This document shows, piece after piece, positions 1 through 7,891 of a stretch of 32,222 nt of DNA (positions within the stretch are counted from its first letter, which is position 1; each line of letters starts with the position of its first letter). The notes under the pieces were generated by a model. The model was not told the DNA's origin, made no database searches, and saw only the letters and a list, made by a program, of their open reading frames with translations. The DNA is taken from NCBI GenBank assembly GCA_001792305.1, contig MGGH01000011.1, positions 1-32,222 of the forward strand. Direction: 5' to 3'. The DNA comes from Candidatus Woesebacteria bacterium RIFCSPHIGHO2_01_FULL_39_23. GTDB lineage: Bacteria > Patescibacteriota > Microgenomatia > UBA8517. The position numbers and the translations under genes were made by a program.

Positions 1-2
1 TC

Positions 3-734
3 TTAAACTTTGATCCTAAAAATCCTTGGAAACCGGAGCGCGACAGAGTTATTCTTTCAAACGGTCACATTTGCCCCGTATGGTACGCGACTTTAGCTCA
101 TGCAGGATTTTTTCCACACAGCGAGCTTAAAACGTTAAGGAAACTTGGGAGTGGTCTTCAGGGTCATCCAGAGTATAGGAAACTTCCCGGAGTGGAAAAT
201 ACTGGAGGGCCATTGGGACAGGGACTTTCGCAAGCAATTGGTCACGCCCTAGCCGTTAAAATGGATGTAGCGAGCGGAAAACTTCCAAGAGGTGAGCGGA
301 TGCCCTGGGTTTATTGCATGATGAGTGACGGAGAGCTTGATGAGGGTCAGAGTTGGGAGGCTATAATGTTTGCCGGGAAAAATAATCTCCACAACATAAC
401 GGCAGTTATTGACAGGAATAACATTCAAATAGACGGGTTTACGGAAGATGTGATGCCGGTGGAACCTCTGGTTGAGAAATTCAAGGCTTTTAATTGGTCG
501 GTTATCGATGTTGACGGTCACAATATCCAGGAAGTTATTGATGCATTTAATAAAGCTATGGCTATTTTTGAAAATCCGACAGTTATTATTGCTCATACAA
601 TTCCCGGTAAGGGGATTGACTTTATGGATTGGGATTTTGGATGGCACGGCAAACCACCGAATGAAGAACAGGCCAGGGATGCTTTGCACCAATTAAGAAC
701 TTTGGGGGGAAAGATCAGGGGAGAAAATGAATAA
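3..734 (+). CDS. Transketolase, N-terminal (TPP-binding) subunit, 5'-truncated by window edge
   Basis: Frame 3 is open from the window start (LNFDPKNPWKPERDRVILSNGHICPVWYATLAHAG...) into the listed ORF MENTGGPLGQGLSQAIGHALA...YCMMSDGELDEGQSWEA, characteristic of transketolase N-terminal halves. Confidence 0.93.
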   Translation, partial: LNFDPKNPWKPERDRVILSNGHICPVWYATLAHAGFFPHSELKTLRKLGSGLQGHPEYRKLPGVENTGGPLGQGLSQAIGHALAVKMDVASGKLPRGERMPWVYCMMSDGELDEGQSWEAIMFAGKNNLHNITAVIDRNNIQIDGFTEDVMPVEPLVEKFKAFNWSVIDVDGHNIQEVIDAFNKAMAIFENPTVIIAHTIPGKGIDFMDWDFGWHGKPPNEEQARDALHQLRTLGGKIRGENE

Positions 735-1026
735 AGCGCATTTATCTAAACCAAACTTGGTCGCAATTATTTTGTCAATAATCGTAACCGCGGTTGTGGC
801 ATTTACTTTTCAACAGGTTATTTTCCACCCTTTTTATGTCGATGTTAGTGGTTGCCCTAGGGTGGTTCCAGATAATGACCTCCTTTTTGAATGTTTTCCT
901 GAATTTAAAGAAGTAAGTCGTTTTCCTGTGTACATTATAGTTTTTTTAGTAGTACCAGCGTTGATTTTTGCAATAATAAAAGGAATTTACTTTTTAGCCC
1001 ACCTTTTTAAGAAACATGCTGAATAA
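727..1026 (+). CDS. Small two-TM protein with an extracytoplasmic Cys pair, unknown function
   Basis: ATGAATAA start overlaps the tktN stop; hydrophobic N- and C-terminal segments, loop GCPRVVPDNDLLFEC, basic C-terminus. Confidence 0.6.
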   Translation: MNKAHLSKPNLVAIILSIIVTAVVAFTFQQVIFHPFYVDVSGCPRVVPDNDLLFECFPEFKEVSRFPVYIIVFLVVPALIFAIIKGIYFLAHLFKKHAE

Positions 1027-1063
1027 GAAATTAAAATTGTCTGAAAAATAATCTTTATAATAT

Positions 1064-1152
1064 CACGGCAAACCACCGAATGAAGAACAGGCCAGGGATG
1101 CTTTGCACCAATTAAGAACTTTGGGAAGAAAGATTAGGGGGGAACATGAATA
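1064..1152 (+). repeat. Duplicated 3' end of tktN (copy 2 of 645-733)
   Basis: cacggcaaaccaccgaatgaagaacaggccagggatgctttgcaccaattaagaactttggg... is repeated at offset +419 with about 5 mismatches; still translates HGKPPNEEQARDALHQLRTLGRKIRGEHE*. Confidence 0.95.
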
Positions 1153-1153
1153 G

Positions 1154-1182
1154 TTGACATACGTATGTATGTACGTTAGTAT
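1154..1182 (+). promoter_or_regulatory. vapB promoter with palindromic operator in the spacer
   Basis: TTGACA (1154-1159), 17 nt, TAGTAT (1177-1182); spacer overlaps the perfect palindrome ACATACGTATGT (1157-1168). Confidence 0.7.
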
Positions 1183-1190
1183 GATTTATT

Positions 1191-1457
1191 ATGGCTAATC
1201 TAAGGACAACAATTGTTTTACCGGAAGAGGATGTTAAGTATATAAAAGTACTTGCGGCGACCCATGGGTTGACCATGAGCGAGGTGATACGCAAAAGTGT
1301 AAAGAGCACAGGTTACTTATTGGAAGAAAAACCAAAAACCGAAAAGAAAAAGGTGGGGTGGCGTTCCGTTGTTGGCAGTCTTGATTTGGGAGGCAAAAAG
1401 CCTCCTTCCCGCAGACAAATTTATGACAAATATTTCGAAGAAAAACTTTCTCGTTGA
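1191..1457 (+). CDS. Antitoxin, ribbon-helix-helix VapB-like
   Basis: MANLRTTIVLPEEDVKYIKVLAATHGLTMSEVIRKSV resembles an RHH fold; overlaps the downstream PIN toxin. Confidence 0.75.
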   Translation: MANLRTTIVLPEEDVKYIKVLAATHGLTMSEVIRKSVKSTGYLLEEKPKTEKKKVGWRSVVGSLDLGGKKPPSRRQIYDKYFEEKLSR

Positions 1458-1893
1458 TACAAATATCCTAATTTACGCCTTAGATAAAAAATCGCTCTTT
1501 TTTAAGAAGGTTGTAGAATTTTTCGAATGGAGTGAAGATAAAAAAGTCCGTCTTTTTCTGGCGCACCAAAATCTTCTCGAGTTAATTCGGACGTTGATAA
1601 ATGATTACGGTGTAAGTTATAAAGTTGCCGAAAAGAACGCCAGAGGATTTATAGACGGAGAAGCTATAAATTTAATTTCGCCATTGCCATCAACACTTAG
1701 CAGATACTTTAATTTGACAAAATCGAAGGGTGTTAAAAGGGGTAATATTTTTGATTACTACCTTGCAGCTACAGCTCTTGATAATGGTGTTGATTTCATT
1801 CTCACTAATAATGCAGATGACTTTTCTGAGATAGAAGGGTTTACGGCTACGACTTTGGAAGAAGTGAGAAAGATAATAGGAGAACATGAATAA
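1423..1893 (+). CDS. PIN-domain toxin, VapC-like
   Basis: NFLVDTNILIYALD...LLELIR...NIFDYYLAATALDNGVDFILTNNADDF; in-frame ATG at 1423 is more plausible than 1369 given overlap with vapB. Confidence 0.8.
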   Translation: MTNISKKNFLVDTNILIYALDKKSLFFKKVVEFFEWSEDKKVRLFLAHQNLLELIRTLINDYGVSYKVAEKNARGFIDGEAINLISPLPSTLSRYFNLTKSKGVKRGNIFDYYLAATALDNGVDFILTNNADDFSEIEGFTATTLEEVRKIIGEHE

Positions 1894-2167
1894 ATTTAAG
1901 AAAATTATTACATATTTTGTTGTTGTCATTTGTGCTTACGCATTTGCTAGAGTAACTTACTTTTTTATTACATATGCAGTTATTTTCAGTTTCATCGATG
2001 AGGAGATATTGTTTTACCCATGTCCAGCTGGAGGATTCGACTGCGTTATTCGTGAAACACCAATTGCGAATGTAATTCGATCAGCTGTATTTTTCTCAAT
2101 ATTTATAAGTGTAATAGCCATTGGGCATAAACTTATAAACAAACGAATACAGAAGTATGTTAAATAA
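1886..2167 (+). CDS. Small two-TM protein with Cys pair, unknown function
   Basis: ATGAATAA overlaps the vapC stop; N-terminal TM, loop PCPAGGFDC, C-terminal TM, basic tail. Confidence 0.55.
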   Translation: MNKFKKIITYFVVVICAYAFARVTYFFITYAVIFSFIDEEILFYPCPAGGFDCVIRETPIANVIRSAVFFSIFISVIAIGHKLINKRIQKYVK

Positions 2168-3176
2168 AGACTTAAGGTTAAACTCTAAAACTTTTAATAA
2201 GGGTGTAGAGCTAATCCCTACTAGGAATGGATATGGGGAAGGGTTGGTGGAATTGGGGGAGAAAAATCCGGATGTTGTTGTATTAACCGGTGACTTAGCA
2301 GAAAGTACACGAGTATTGGATTTTGCAAAGAAATTCCCTGAGCGGTTTATTGAGTGCGGCGTTGCCGAGCAAAACATGATGGGAATTGCAGCAGGGCTTG
2401 CTGCTGCCGGCAAAATTCCTTTTGTTTCCTCTTACGCCGTTTTTTCTCCTGGCAGAAATTGGGACCAACTTAGAGTTTCAGTTTGCATTTCAAATCTTAA
2501 TGTGAATATTGCCGGAGCCCACACTGGAGTTTCTGTGGGGCCCGATGGGGCTACTCACCAGGCTTTGGAGGATGTTGCAATCACTAGGGTTCTTCCAAAC
2601 ATGACTGTAGTTGTTCCTTGTGACTCATTTGAAACCAAAAAAGTAACTCTTGCTGCAGCTAGCCACAAAGGCCCTGTTTATTTTAGGTTTACTAGGGAAG
2701 CGACTCCTGTGATGACGACCGACGCAACTCCATTTGAAATTGGTAAAGCAGAAATTTTCTACGATTCACAATCCACCAATCACCAGTCACAAGTCACCAG
2801 AAGCGTAGCCATAGTCGCTTGCGGCCCACTTATCTATGAAGCACTTGTTGCCGCAAAGGAGTTAGAGGGAAGCGGAATAGGAACGATAGTAGTTAATAAC
2901 CATACAATCAAACCTATGGATGAAGTGACTATTACAAAGGTTGCAGAGCTCACAGGAGCGGTTGTAACTGTTGAGGAACATCAGGTAATGGGGGGAATGG
3001 GGTCAGCTGTGGCGGAAGTACTGGCAAAAAATTGTCCTGTGCCCATGGAATTTATCGGAATGCAAAATTCGTTCGGTGAATCCGGCGAACCAGACGAACT
3101 TTTAGAAAAGTACAAAATGAAGTCGAAGGATATCGTAAACGCTTGTAAGAAAGTGTTGTCTAGAAAAACCGATTAA
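2157..3176 (+). CDS. Transketolase, C-terminal subunit (pyrimidine-binding and C-terminal domains)
   Basis: NPDVVVLTGDLAESTRVLDFAKKFPERFIECGVAEQNMMGIAAGLAAAGKIPFVSSYAVF typical of the transketolase/DXS pyr domain. Confidence 0.93.
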   Translation: MLNKDLRLNSKTFNKGVELIPTRNGYGEGLVELGEKNPDVVVLTGDLAESTRVLDFAKKFPERFIECGVAEQNMMGIAAGLAAAGKIPFVSSYAVFSPGRNWDQLRVSVCISNLNVNIAGAHTGVSVGPDGATHQALEDVAITRVLPNMTVVVPCDSFETKKVTLAAASHKGPVYFRFTREATPVMTTDATPFEIGKAEIFYDSQSTNHQSQVTRSVAIVACGPLIYEALVAAKELEGSGIGTIVVNNHTIKPMDEVTITKVAELTGAVVTVEEHQVMGGMGSAVAEVLAKNCPVPMEFIGMQNSFGESGEPDELLEKYKMKSKDIVNACKKVLSRKTD

Positions 3177-4333
3177 AGAAGTTTAATTGTTTGGACAATT
3201 TCTTGAAAATTTGTATCGTCGATTGATGTTATTAAAAACGCTTTTCCATTTCCCGCATCACACATGCCCCACGTTGTATTAATTTGGGAGATTCCAATAC
3301 CGGCCAAAAATAAACATGATTTTCCATTGTAGGTATATTCATATTCTTTGTAATGAGGAAGGTAGTCTTGTTTTTGAGGTGTTTGACCAACTTTGTCGTA
3401 AATAAATTGATGACGATAACCTCCACTGTAAGAATATAGACCTACAAATGCATAGCTCATATATCCGTATTTGGGGTCGGGACGTAGTTTGTAGATGGTA
3501 ATTCCGTTTACACCCTGTTCTGTTTTCATCGTGTTTGGGTCATATCCAATTTGGAAAGTATTTTGTTCATAATTTACTTTTTGCCATCCAGAAGGGAGAA
3601 AATACGCAAGTTTTTTTGTTTGGGGTTTATTAGTAGCAATAGGAGTAACTTTTAGTTCTAAAAATTTAAATGTGGAGAGGATTTGGTCGAAAAGTTTGGT
3701 GATTTTATTTTGATCGTTTTCAGTGAAAGATTTTACACCTCCGTTTACTGTATTTACGTCGGATGAATTTGTTGTAACGCGTTGTCTGATCTCAAAACAT
3801 GTACCATTATGGAAAGTTCGATATATTAAATCTTCATTTTGATTTCCTGCCGCAGCTCCGCCAGCAGCGCCTTTTATAAATTTAACTTCATTAATTGCTA
3901 CAGATCCGGTAGGTCTTTCTAATGTATTGCAAGAATCGCTGTTGACTTTAAGGATATTGATAGATAAACCTGCCCCCGAGAAGTTTGTATTAGGAAATTC
4001 CTTATTGGAATAGTAAAGACAAGAAGCAGAACGGTCCAGATCGCAAACAGGAATGTAGGTTAAGTTTTCAACTTTATTCAGATTGTTTCCTGTATAAAGA
4101 GTAACAGCTGGTGGATAACTAAAAGAGAAACCATATTCTGTGTTTGTGTAAGCTTTCCAATTTGTTGTATCTGCGTCTGGAAGTTGAATTGGAGATTGGG
4201 TAGGGGTAGTTGTTTGGTTACTTGGCGTTGGGGGAACCTTTATATTTTTTGCTATCAAATATCCGACTATGCCAATTAAACCAATAACGATTACTATAAA
4301 AAATGGGGCAAAACCCTTAAGATAATTCTTCAT
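3173..4333 (-). CDS. Membrane-anchored PsbP-like/NEYGFSFSYP-type protein
   Basis: N-terminal TM, low-complexity Pro/Thr linker, NWKAYTNTEYGFSFSYP, LFDQILSTFKFL; shared with the two paralogs downstream. Confidence 0.65.
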   Translation of the reverse strand: MKNYLKGFAPFFIVIVIGLIGIVGYLIAKNIKVPPTPSNQTTTPTQSPIQLPDADTTNWKAYTNTEYGFSFSYPPAVTLYTGNNLNKVENLTYIPVCDLDRSASCLYYSNKEFPNTNFSGAGLSINILKVNSDSCNTLERPTGSVAINEVKFIKGAAGGAAAGNQNEDLIYRTFHNGTCFEIRQRVTTNSSDVNTVNGGVKSFTENDQNKITKLFDQILSTFKFLELKVTPIATNKPQTKKLAYFLPSGWQKVNYEQNTFQIGYDPNTMKTEQGVNGITIYKLRPDPKYGYMSYAFVGLYSYSGGYRHQFIYDKVGQTPQKQDYLPHYKEYEYTYNGKSCLFLAGIGISQINTTWGMCDAGNGKAFLITSIDDTNFQEIVQTIKLL

Positions 4334-4361
4334 TATGGGATATTATAACAGAAAAGACTTC

Positions 4362-4930
4362 TTAGTTTTTAACGCAAATTCCACCCGCATCCGGATAGTT
4401 TCCGTCAAGTTTGCATTTATATCCTTCTGGACATTGGTTTTCCGGTAGATTTGCAGCTATCCCTCCGCAAAATTTTCCTTCTGCGCTTTCTTCTGAATCT
4501 AAGAATTTAAAAGTGGAGAGGATTTGGTCGAATTTATTCCTTGTAAGATATAAGTTCCTTCATTCGTATATAACTCTACAGATCCGATAATATCACCACC
4601 ACCGTATCCCCAGTTGTTCAAATTTAAATCGGGATTGGTACTTACAGTCTTTTCAACTCGTACTCCTTCGGAACCATCAACAATAATATTTTGTTTTTTG
4701 GTCAAGGAAAAGTATTTACCGTCGGCATATTTGCCAATATCATTATTTAGGTAGTACCCGATTTCGTATACAGTATCTAAACTACCTTGTACTGGGTTTT
4801 CGTATGGATTTACGTTCGGAACCGCATTTATTGTTTAACCCTCATTATTAAATATAAGAATTCCTATACCGATAATAACAAAAACAACTAATAGCGATAT
4901 TGGAATAAAGCCTTTTGAGTTTTTAGTCAT
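4362..4930 (-). pseudogene. Decayed membrane-anchored protein fused out of frame to a duplicated PsbP-like paralog tail
   Basis: From ATG at 4930: MTKNSKGFIPISLLVVFVIIGIGILIFNNEG*, then open TINAVPNVNPYEN...EGTYILQGI; after a frame change it reads FDQILSTFKFLDSEESAEGKFCGGIAANLPENQCPEGYKCKLDGNYPDAGGICVKN*, nearly identical to the end of the 6260-7162 gene. Confidence 0.8.
4366..4531 (-). repeat. Duplicated gene tail, copy of 6264-6429
   Basis: About 166 bp at offset 1898, roughly 92% identical by hand count. Confidence 0.92.
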
Positions 4931-4990
4931 TTACTCAATTTAGCATATTTGACAAGACAATGAAATTTGTAATAACATTGTAAGTACATC

Positions 4991-5242
4991 ATGCAAATTC
5001 AAACTGTTTTTAGAGCCGGAAATAGTAACGTAGTTGCCATTCCTAAAGATCTTTCAAAAGAGACTGGAATTAAGGCTGGACAGAAAGTAATTGTGGGAAA
5101 GTCCAGCGAGGATGAGTTAGTTATTCGGAAATTTACTGGGAAGAAAGTAAAAAAACTCTCACCAGATGAAGAGTTTAGAAGGTGGTGGAAGGCGTTCTTA
5201 AAAGATAACGCTGGAATTCTCGATGAGCTTGCAGTACGTTGA
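4991..5242 (+). CDS. AbrB/MazE/SpoVT-type antitoxin
   Basis: MQIQTVFRAGNSNVVAIPKDLSKETGIKAGQKVIVGKSSEDELVIRK is a swapped-hairpin AbrB signature. Confidence 0.8.
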   Translation: MQIQTVFRAGNSNVVAIPKDLSKETGIKAGQKVIVGKSSEDELVIRKFTGKKVKKLSPDEEFRRWWKAFLKDNAGILDELAVR

Positions 5243-5618
5243 TATCGGTCAAGTATATATTATTCACCAGCTCATTATTAAACGAGCCGGTACAAAAGCA
5301 GGAGTTCGGGATTTTGCCTTACTTCATTCAGCAGTAGAAAGACCAAAAGCAACATACTCCGGGCAAGATTTATATAAAACAATTTTTGATAAAGCAGCTG
5401 CACTTCTTCAATCTCTTTGTTTAAATCATCCGTTTACCGATGGAAATAAACGCACGGCTTGGGCGACCACTCATAAGTTTTTATGGGATAACAGCTATTA
5501 TTTAAAAGTAAAAAGAAGTGAAGCTGCTGATTTTATGGTTTTTGTAGATAATCAAAAGCCAGAGCTTCCCAAAATTTCCTTATGGCTTAAAAAACACTCG
5601 CAAAAAATGAAAAGCTAA
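5223..5618 (+). CDS. Death-on-curing (Doc/Fic) family toxin
   Basis: HPFTDGNKRTAWATTHKFL matches the Fic/Doc HxFxDxNKRTA motif; overlaps the antitoxin ORF. Confidence 0.85.
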   Translation: MSLQYVDIGQVYIIHQLIIKRAGTKAGVRDFALLHSAVERPKATYSGQDLYKTIFDKAAALLQSLCLNHPFTDGNKRTAWATTHKFLWDNSYYLKVKRSEAADFMVFVDNQKPELPKISLWLKKHSQKMKS

Positions 5619-6253
5619 TTCAAAAACCTGAAAGTGGAGAGGATTTGGTCAAACATTTTTCTTCTTTCATCCACGCTTACTCCTTCGTAGTAGGGTTTTT
5701 CAAAATTAATCTCTAATTCAAAAAAGGTTCCTCCCTTTTTGAATACTAAAGATTCTGCAAACTGTAGCTTTGGATGATACTCTATTTTATTAGCAGCTAG
5801 ACCGTTTTTAGTTGAGAATCCGTTGATATCTTCAGATATGTTACTGCAGTTACTGCCTTCAGGGGAAGTTTGGCAGATGAAGGTATCTATAAACTCCCGA
5901 AGAGTCAGATCGGCTTCGATTTCGTGTAATTGAATACTAAAGACGCCTGGATTGATGTTGAATACTAATCCTGGACTAAATTGTATAATGCTTGTTTTTT
6001 TTGATTTGGCGAGATCCTCTTCTTTCTTTTCCTTGTAGATCCAGTCTGTTGGATAATTAACTTGGAACCCGTACTTTTCATTTTTATATGTTTTCCAATT
6101 TTCAGTTACATCAACTGTTGGGGTGGGGAAAGTTGTGGGGACCGGTCTTATTTGCGCGTTTTTATACGCATAATATCCAATCCCTCCGACAATGAGTAGA
6201 GATAAAATTACGATGATAAAAATTTCTGCAACACCTTTCGAATTTTTGTTCAT
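5615..6253 (-). CDS. Membrane-anchored PsbP-like protein
   Basis: TM, ENWKTYKNEKYGFQVNYPTDWIY, C-terminal MFDQILSTFRFLN. Confidence 0.65.
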   Translation of the reverse strand: MNKNSKGVAEIFIIVILSLLIVGGIGYYAYKNAQIRPVPTTFPTPTVDVTENWKTYKNEKYGFQVNYPTDWIYKEKKEEDLAKSKKTSIIQFSPGLVFNINPGVFSIQLHEIEADLTLREFIDTFICQTSPEGSNCSNISEDINGFSTKNGLAANKIEYHPKLQFAESLVFKKGGTFFELEINFEKPYYEGVSVDERRKMFDQILSTFRFLN

Positions 6254-6259
6254 TAAATA

Positions 6260-7162
6260 TTAATTTTTAACACACTTTCCTCCTGCATCCGGATAGTTTC
6301 CATCAAGTTTGCATTTATATCCTTCTGGACATTGGTTTTCCGGTAGATTTGCAGCTATCCCACCACAGAATTTTCCCTCTGCATTTTCTTCTGAATCTAA
6401 GAATTTAAAAGTGGAGAGGATTTGGTCAAATGTCTTATCGAATTCTTTATCATGTTCTTCACTTTTATAAATAGAAATAAAGTATTTATTATTTTGTATG
6501 GGAAGGTAAATGATATCTATGTTTAAAACAGGTTGATTAGTTATTAATAGTCCTTCTTGGCCGGCTATACCAACTCGCGTTGTTTTTATTTTGCTTAAAG
6601 CAGTTTTTAGTTGATCTTCGCCATAAAATCGTTGTAGATTTTTAATTTTTTGATCTTCAACAAACGTGTCTAAAGGTGTATTAGTTTTATTTAACGCTAA
6701 CGAGATTGTTAGTCCGTTGTATATCTCTGCTCCGCCTTCAAAATCTGTATCAAGTTTTTGGGCTAAAGTGATGACTTTAGCCATCCCGTATAGCGAGTCA
6801 CTGTATTCTTCACAGCATTTATTATTTAGATCATCCGGATATTCAAATTCAAATCCATATTTGTCATTCATATATGTTTTCCAGTTTTCGGTTGGATTTG
6901 GAACCGGCGTCGGCTCGACAGTGGAAATAGGAATTTGGGTGGGCGGGAGATTAGATCCTTTCGGTTTGTTGGCAATTAAAATTAAACCGATTACCAGAAA
7001 GGAGATAACTACTAAAAGAATCACAGGTAAAATTAGTGATCTTATTTCAGGTTTTACTTTTGGAAAGAGTTTTTCGAGAAAATTGCGGTTACCGGGTTGT
7101 GGGATTTGCTCCGGGGTAGGATATATTTTTACAGGATCATAGTTTTTTGGGTGACTGTCCAT
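6260..7162 (-). CDS. Membrane-anchored PsbP-like protein with C-terminal Cys-rich CGGIAANLPENQCPEGYKCKLDGNYPDAGGKC domain
   Basis: TM, ENWKTYMNDKYGFEFEYPDDL, FDQILSTFKFLDSEENAEGKFCGG... Confidence 0.7.
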   Translation of the reverse strand: MDSHPKNYDPVKIYPTPEQIPQPGNRNFLEKLFPKVKPEIRSLILPVILLVVISFLVIGLILIANKPKGSNLPPTQIPISTVEPTPVPNPTENWKTYMNDKYGFEFEYPDDLNNKCCEEYSDSLYGMAKVITLAQKLDTDFEGGAEIYNGLTISLALNKTNTPLDTFVEDQKIKNLQRFYGEDQLKTALSKIKTTRVGIAGQEGLLITNQPVLNIDIIYLPIQNNKYFISIYKSEEHDKEFDKTFDQILSTFKFLDSEENAEGKFCGGIAANLPENQCPEGYKCKLDGNYPDAGGKCVKN

Positions 7163-7205
7163 GAAAGTGGTAAACTAGAAATATATTAGCACAAGTAGAA
7201 GGGGG

Positions 7206-7469
7206 GTGAGGAAAATGGAAAAGAAAATGGTTGTCAAAAGAGACGGGACAAATGAAGAATTTGACCGCAACAAAGTTTTCAACAGCATTGTGGGTGCAAC
7301 CGGGACGCCTGAGGAAGCCGAGAAAATAACGTCTGGAATAGAAAGTTGGGTTAATAATTCAATGGAACCCATCAAGACTCTGGATATCAGGTCCAGAGTG
7401 GCCGCAGCTTTAAAGGGTACGAATCCCACAGCTGCCCAGTTGTACGAGACATACGAGAAGCCGGCTTGA
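7206..7469 (+). CDS. Stand-alone ATP-cone domain protein
   Basis: MVVKRDGTNEEFDRNKVFNSIVGATGTPEEAEKITSGIESWV... matches the ATP-cone pattern (V-K-R-D-G...F-D-x-x-K); likely real start ATG 7215 after GGTGAGG. Confidence 0.8.
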   Translation: MRKMEKKMVVKRDGTNEEFDRNKVFNSIVGATGTPEEAEKITSGIESWVNNSMEPIKTLDIRSRVAAALKGTNPTAAQLYETYEKPA

Positions 7470-7471
7470 AT

Positions 7472-7891
7472 TTATAAATAAGGTTCGCTTGTACTTGAAT
7501 TTGATTTTTCCTGAAGGCAGTTAGTTAGCTCGGGCGTTTGCGTCCAGCCACATTTCCCGTTATCTTGTCGCTCGCATTTTGCAGTTTTATAGCATTTCCA
7601 GTGGGGTCTGTATATACAAATAGAGATACTTGGGTCAACACCAGGGTCGACACAGAGTTCCTGGCTACATCCGCCGATAACGCAATCATTTGCCAGTTTG
7701 GGTGAGGCAGTACTAAGAGGCGTTTCGAGAGGATTTGGTTGAATTGTAGGTTTGGAAATTGATTTTTTTAGGAAGTCGTTTTGTAAAGCCAGGAGTGTTA
7801 GAAATCCTAAAGACACGATTAAAGTGACAATTAGCCAGGGTTTTAATGACATATCTGGTAATAGTTTACCCCTCACCACAAATACCCGCAA
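7472..7891 (-). CDS. Membrane-anchored eight-cysteine-cluster-type protein
   Basis: DCVIGGCSQELCVDPG...CIYRPHWKCYKTAKCERQDNGKCGWTQTPELTNCL; likely start MSLKPWL. Confidence 0.75.
   Translation of the reverse strand: MRVFVVRGKLLPDMSLKPWLIVTLIVSLGFLTLLALQNDFLKKSISKPTIQPNPLETPLSTASPKLANDCVIGGCSQELCVDPGVDPSISICIYRPHWKCYKTAKCERQDNGKCGWTQTPELTNCLQEKSNSSTSEPYL

Noticed and set aside
6666-7142. 158-aa plus-strand ORF
   Set aside because: Antisense to the PsbP-like membrane protein, which has TM, linker and conserved motifs.
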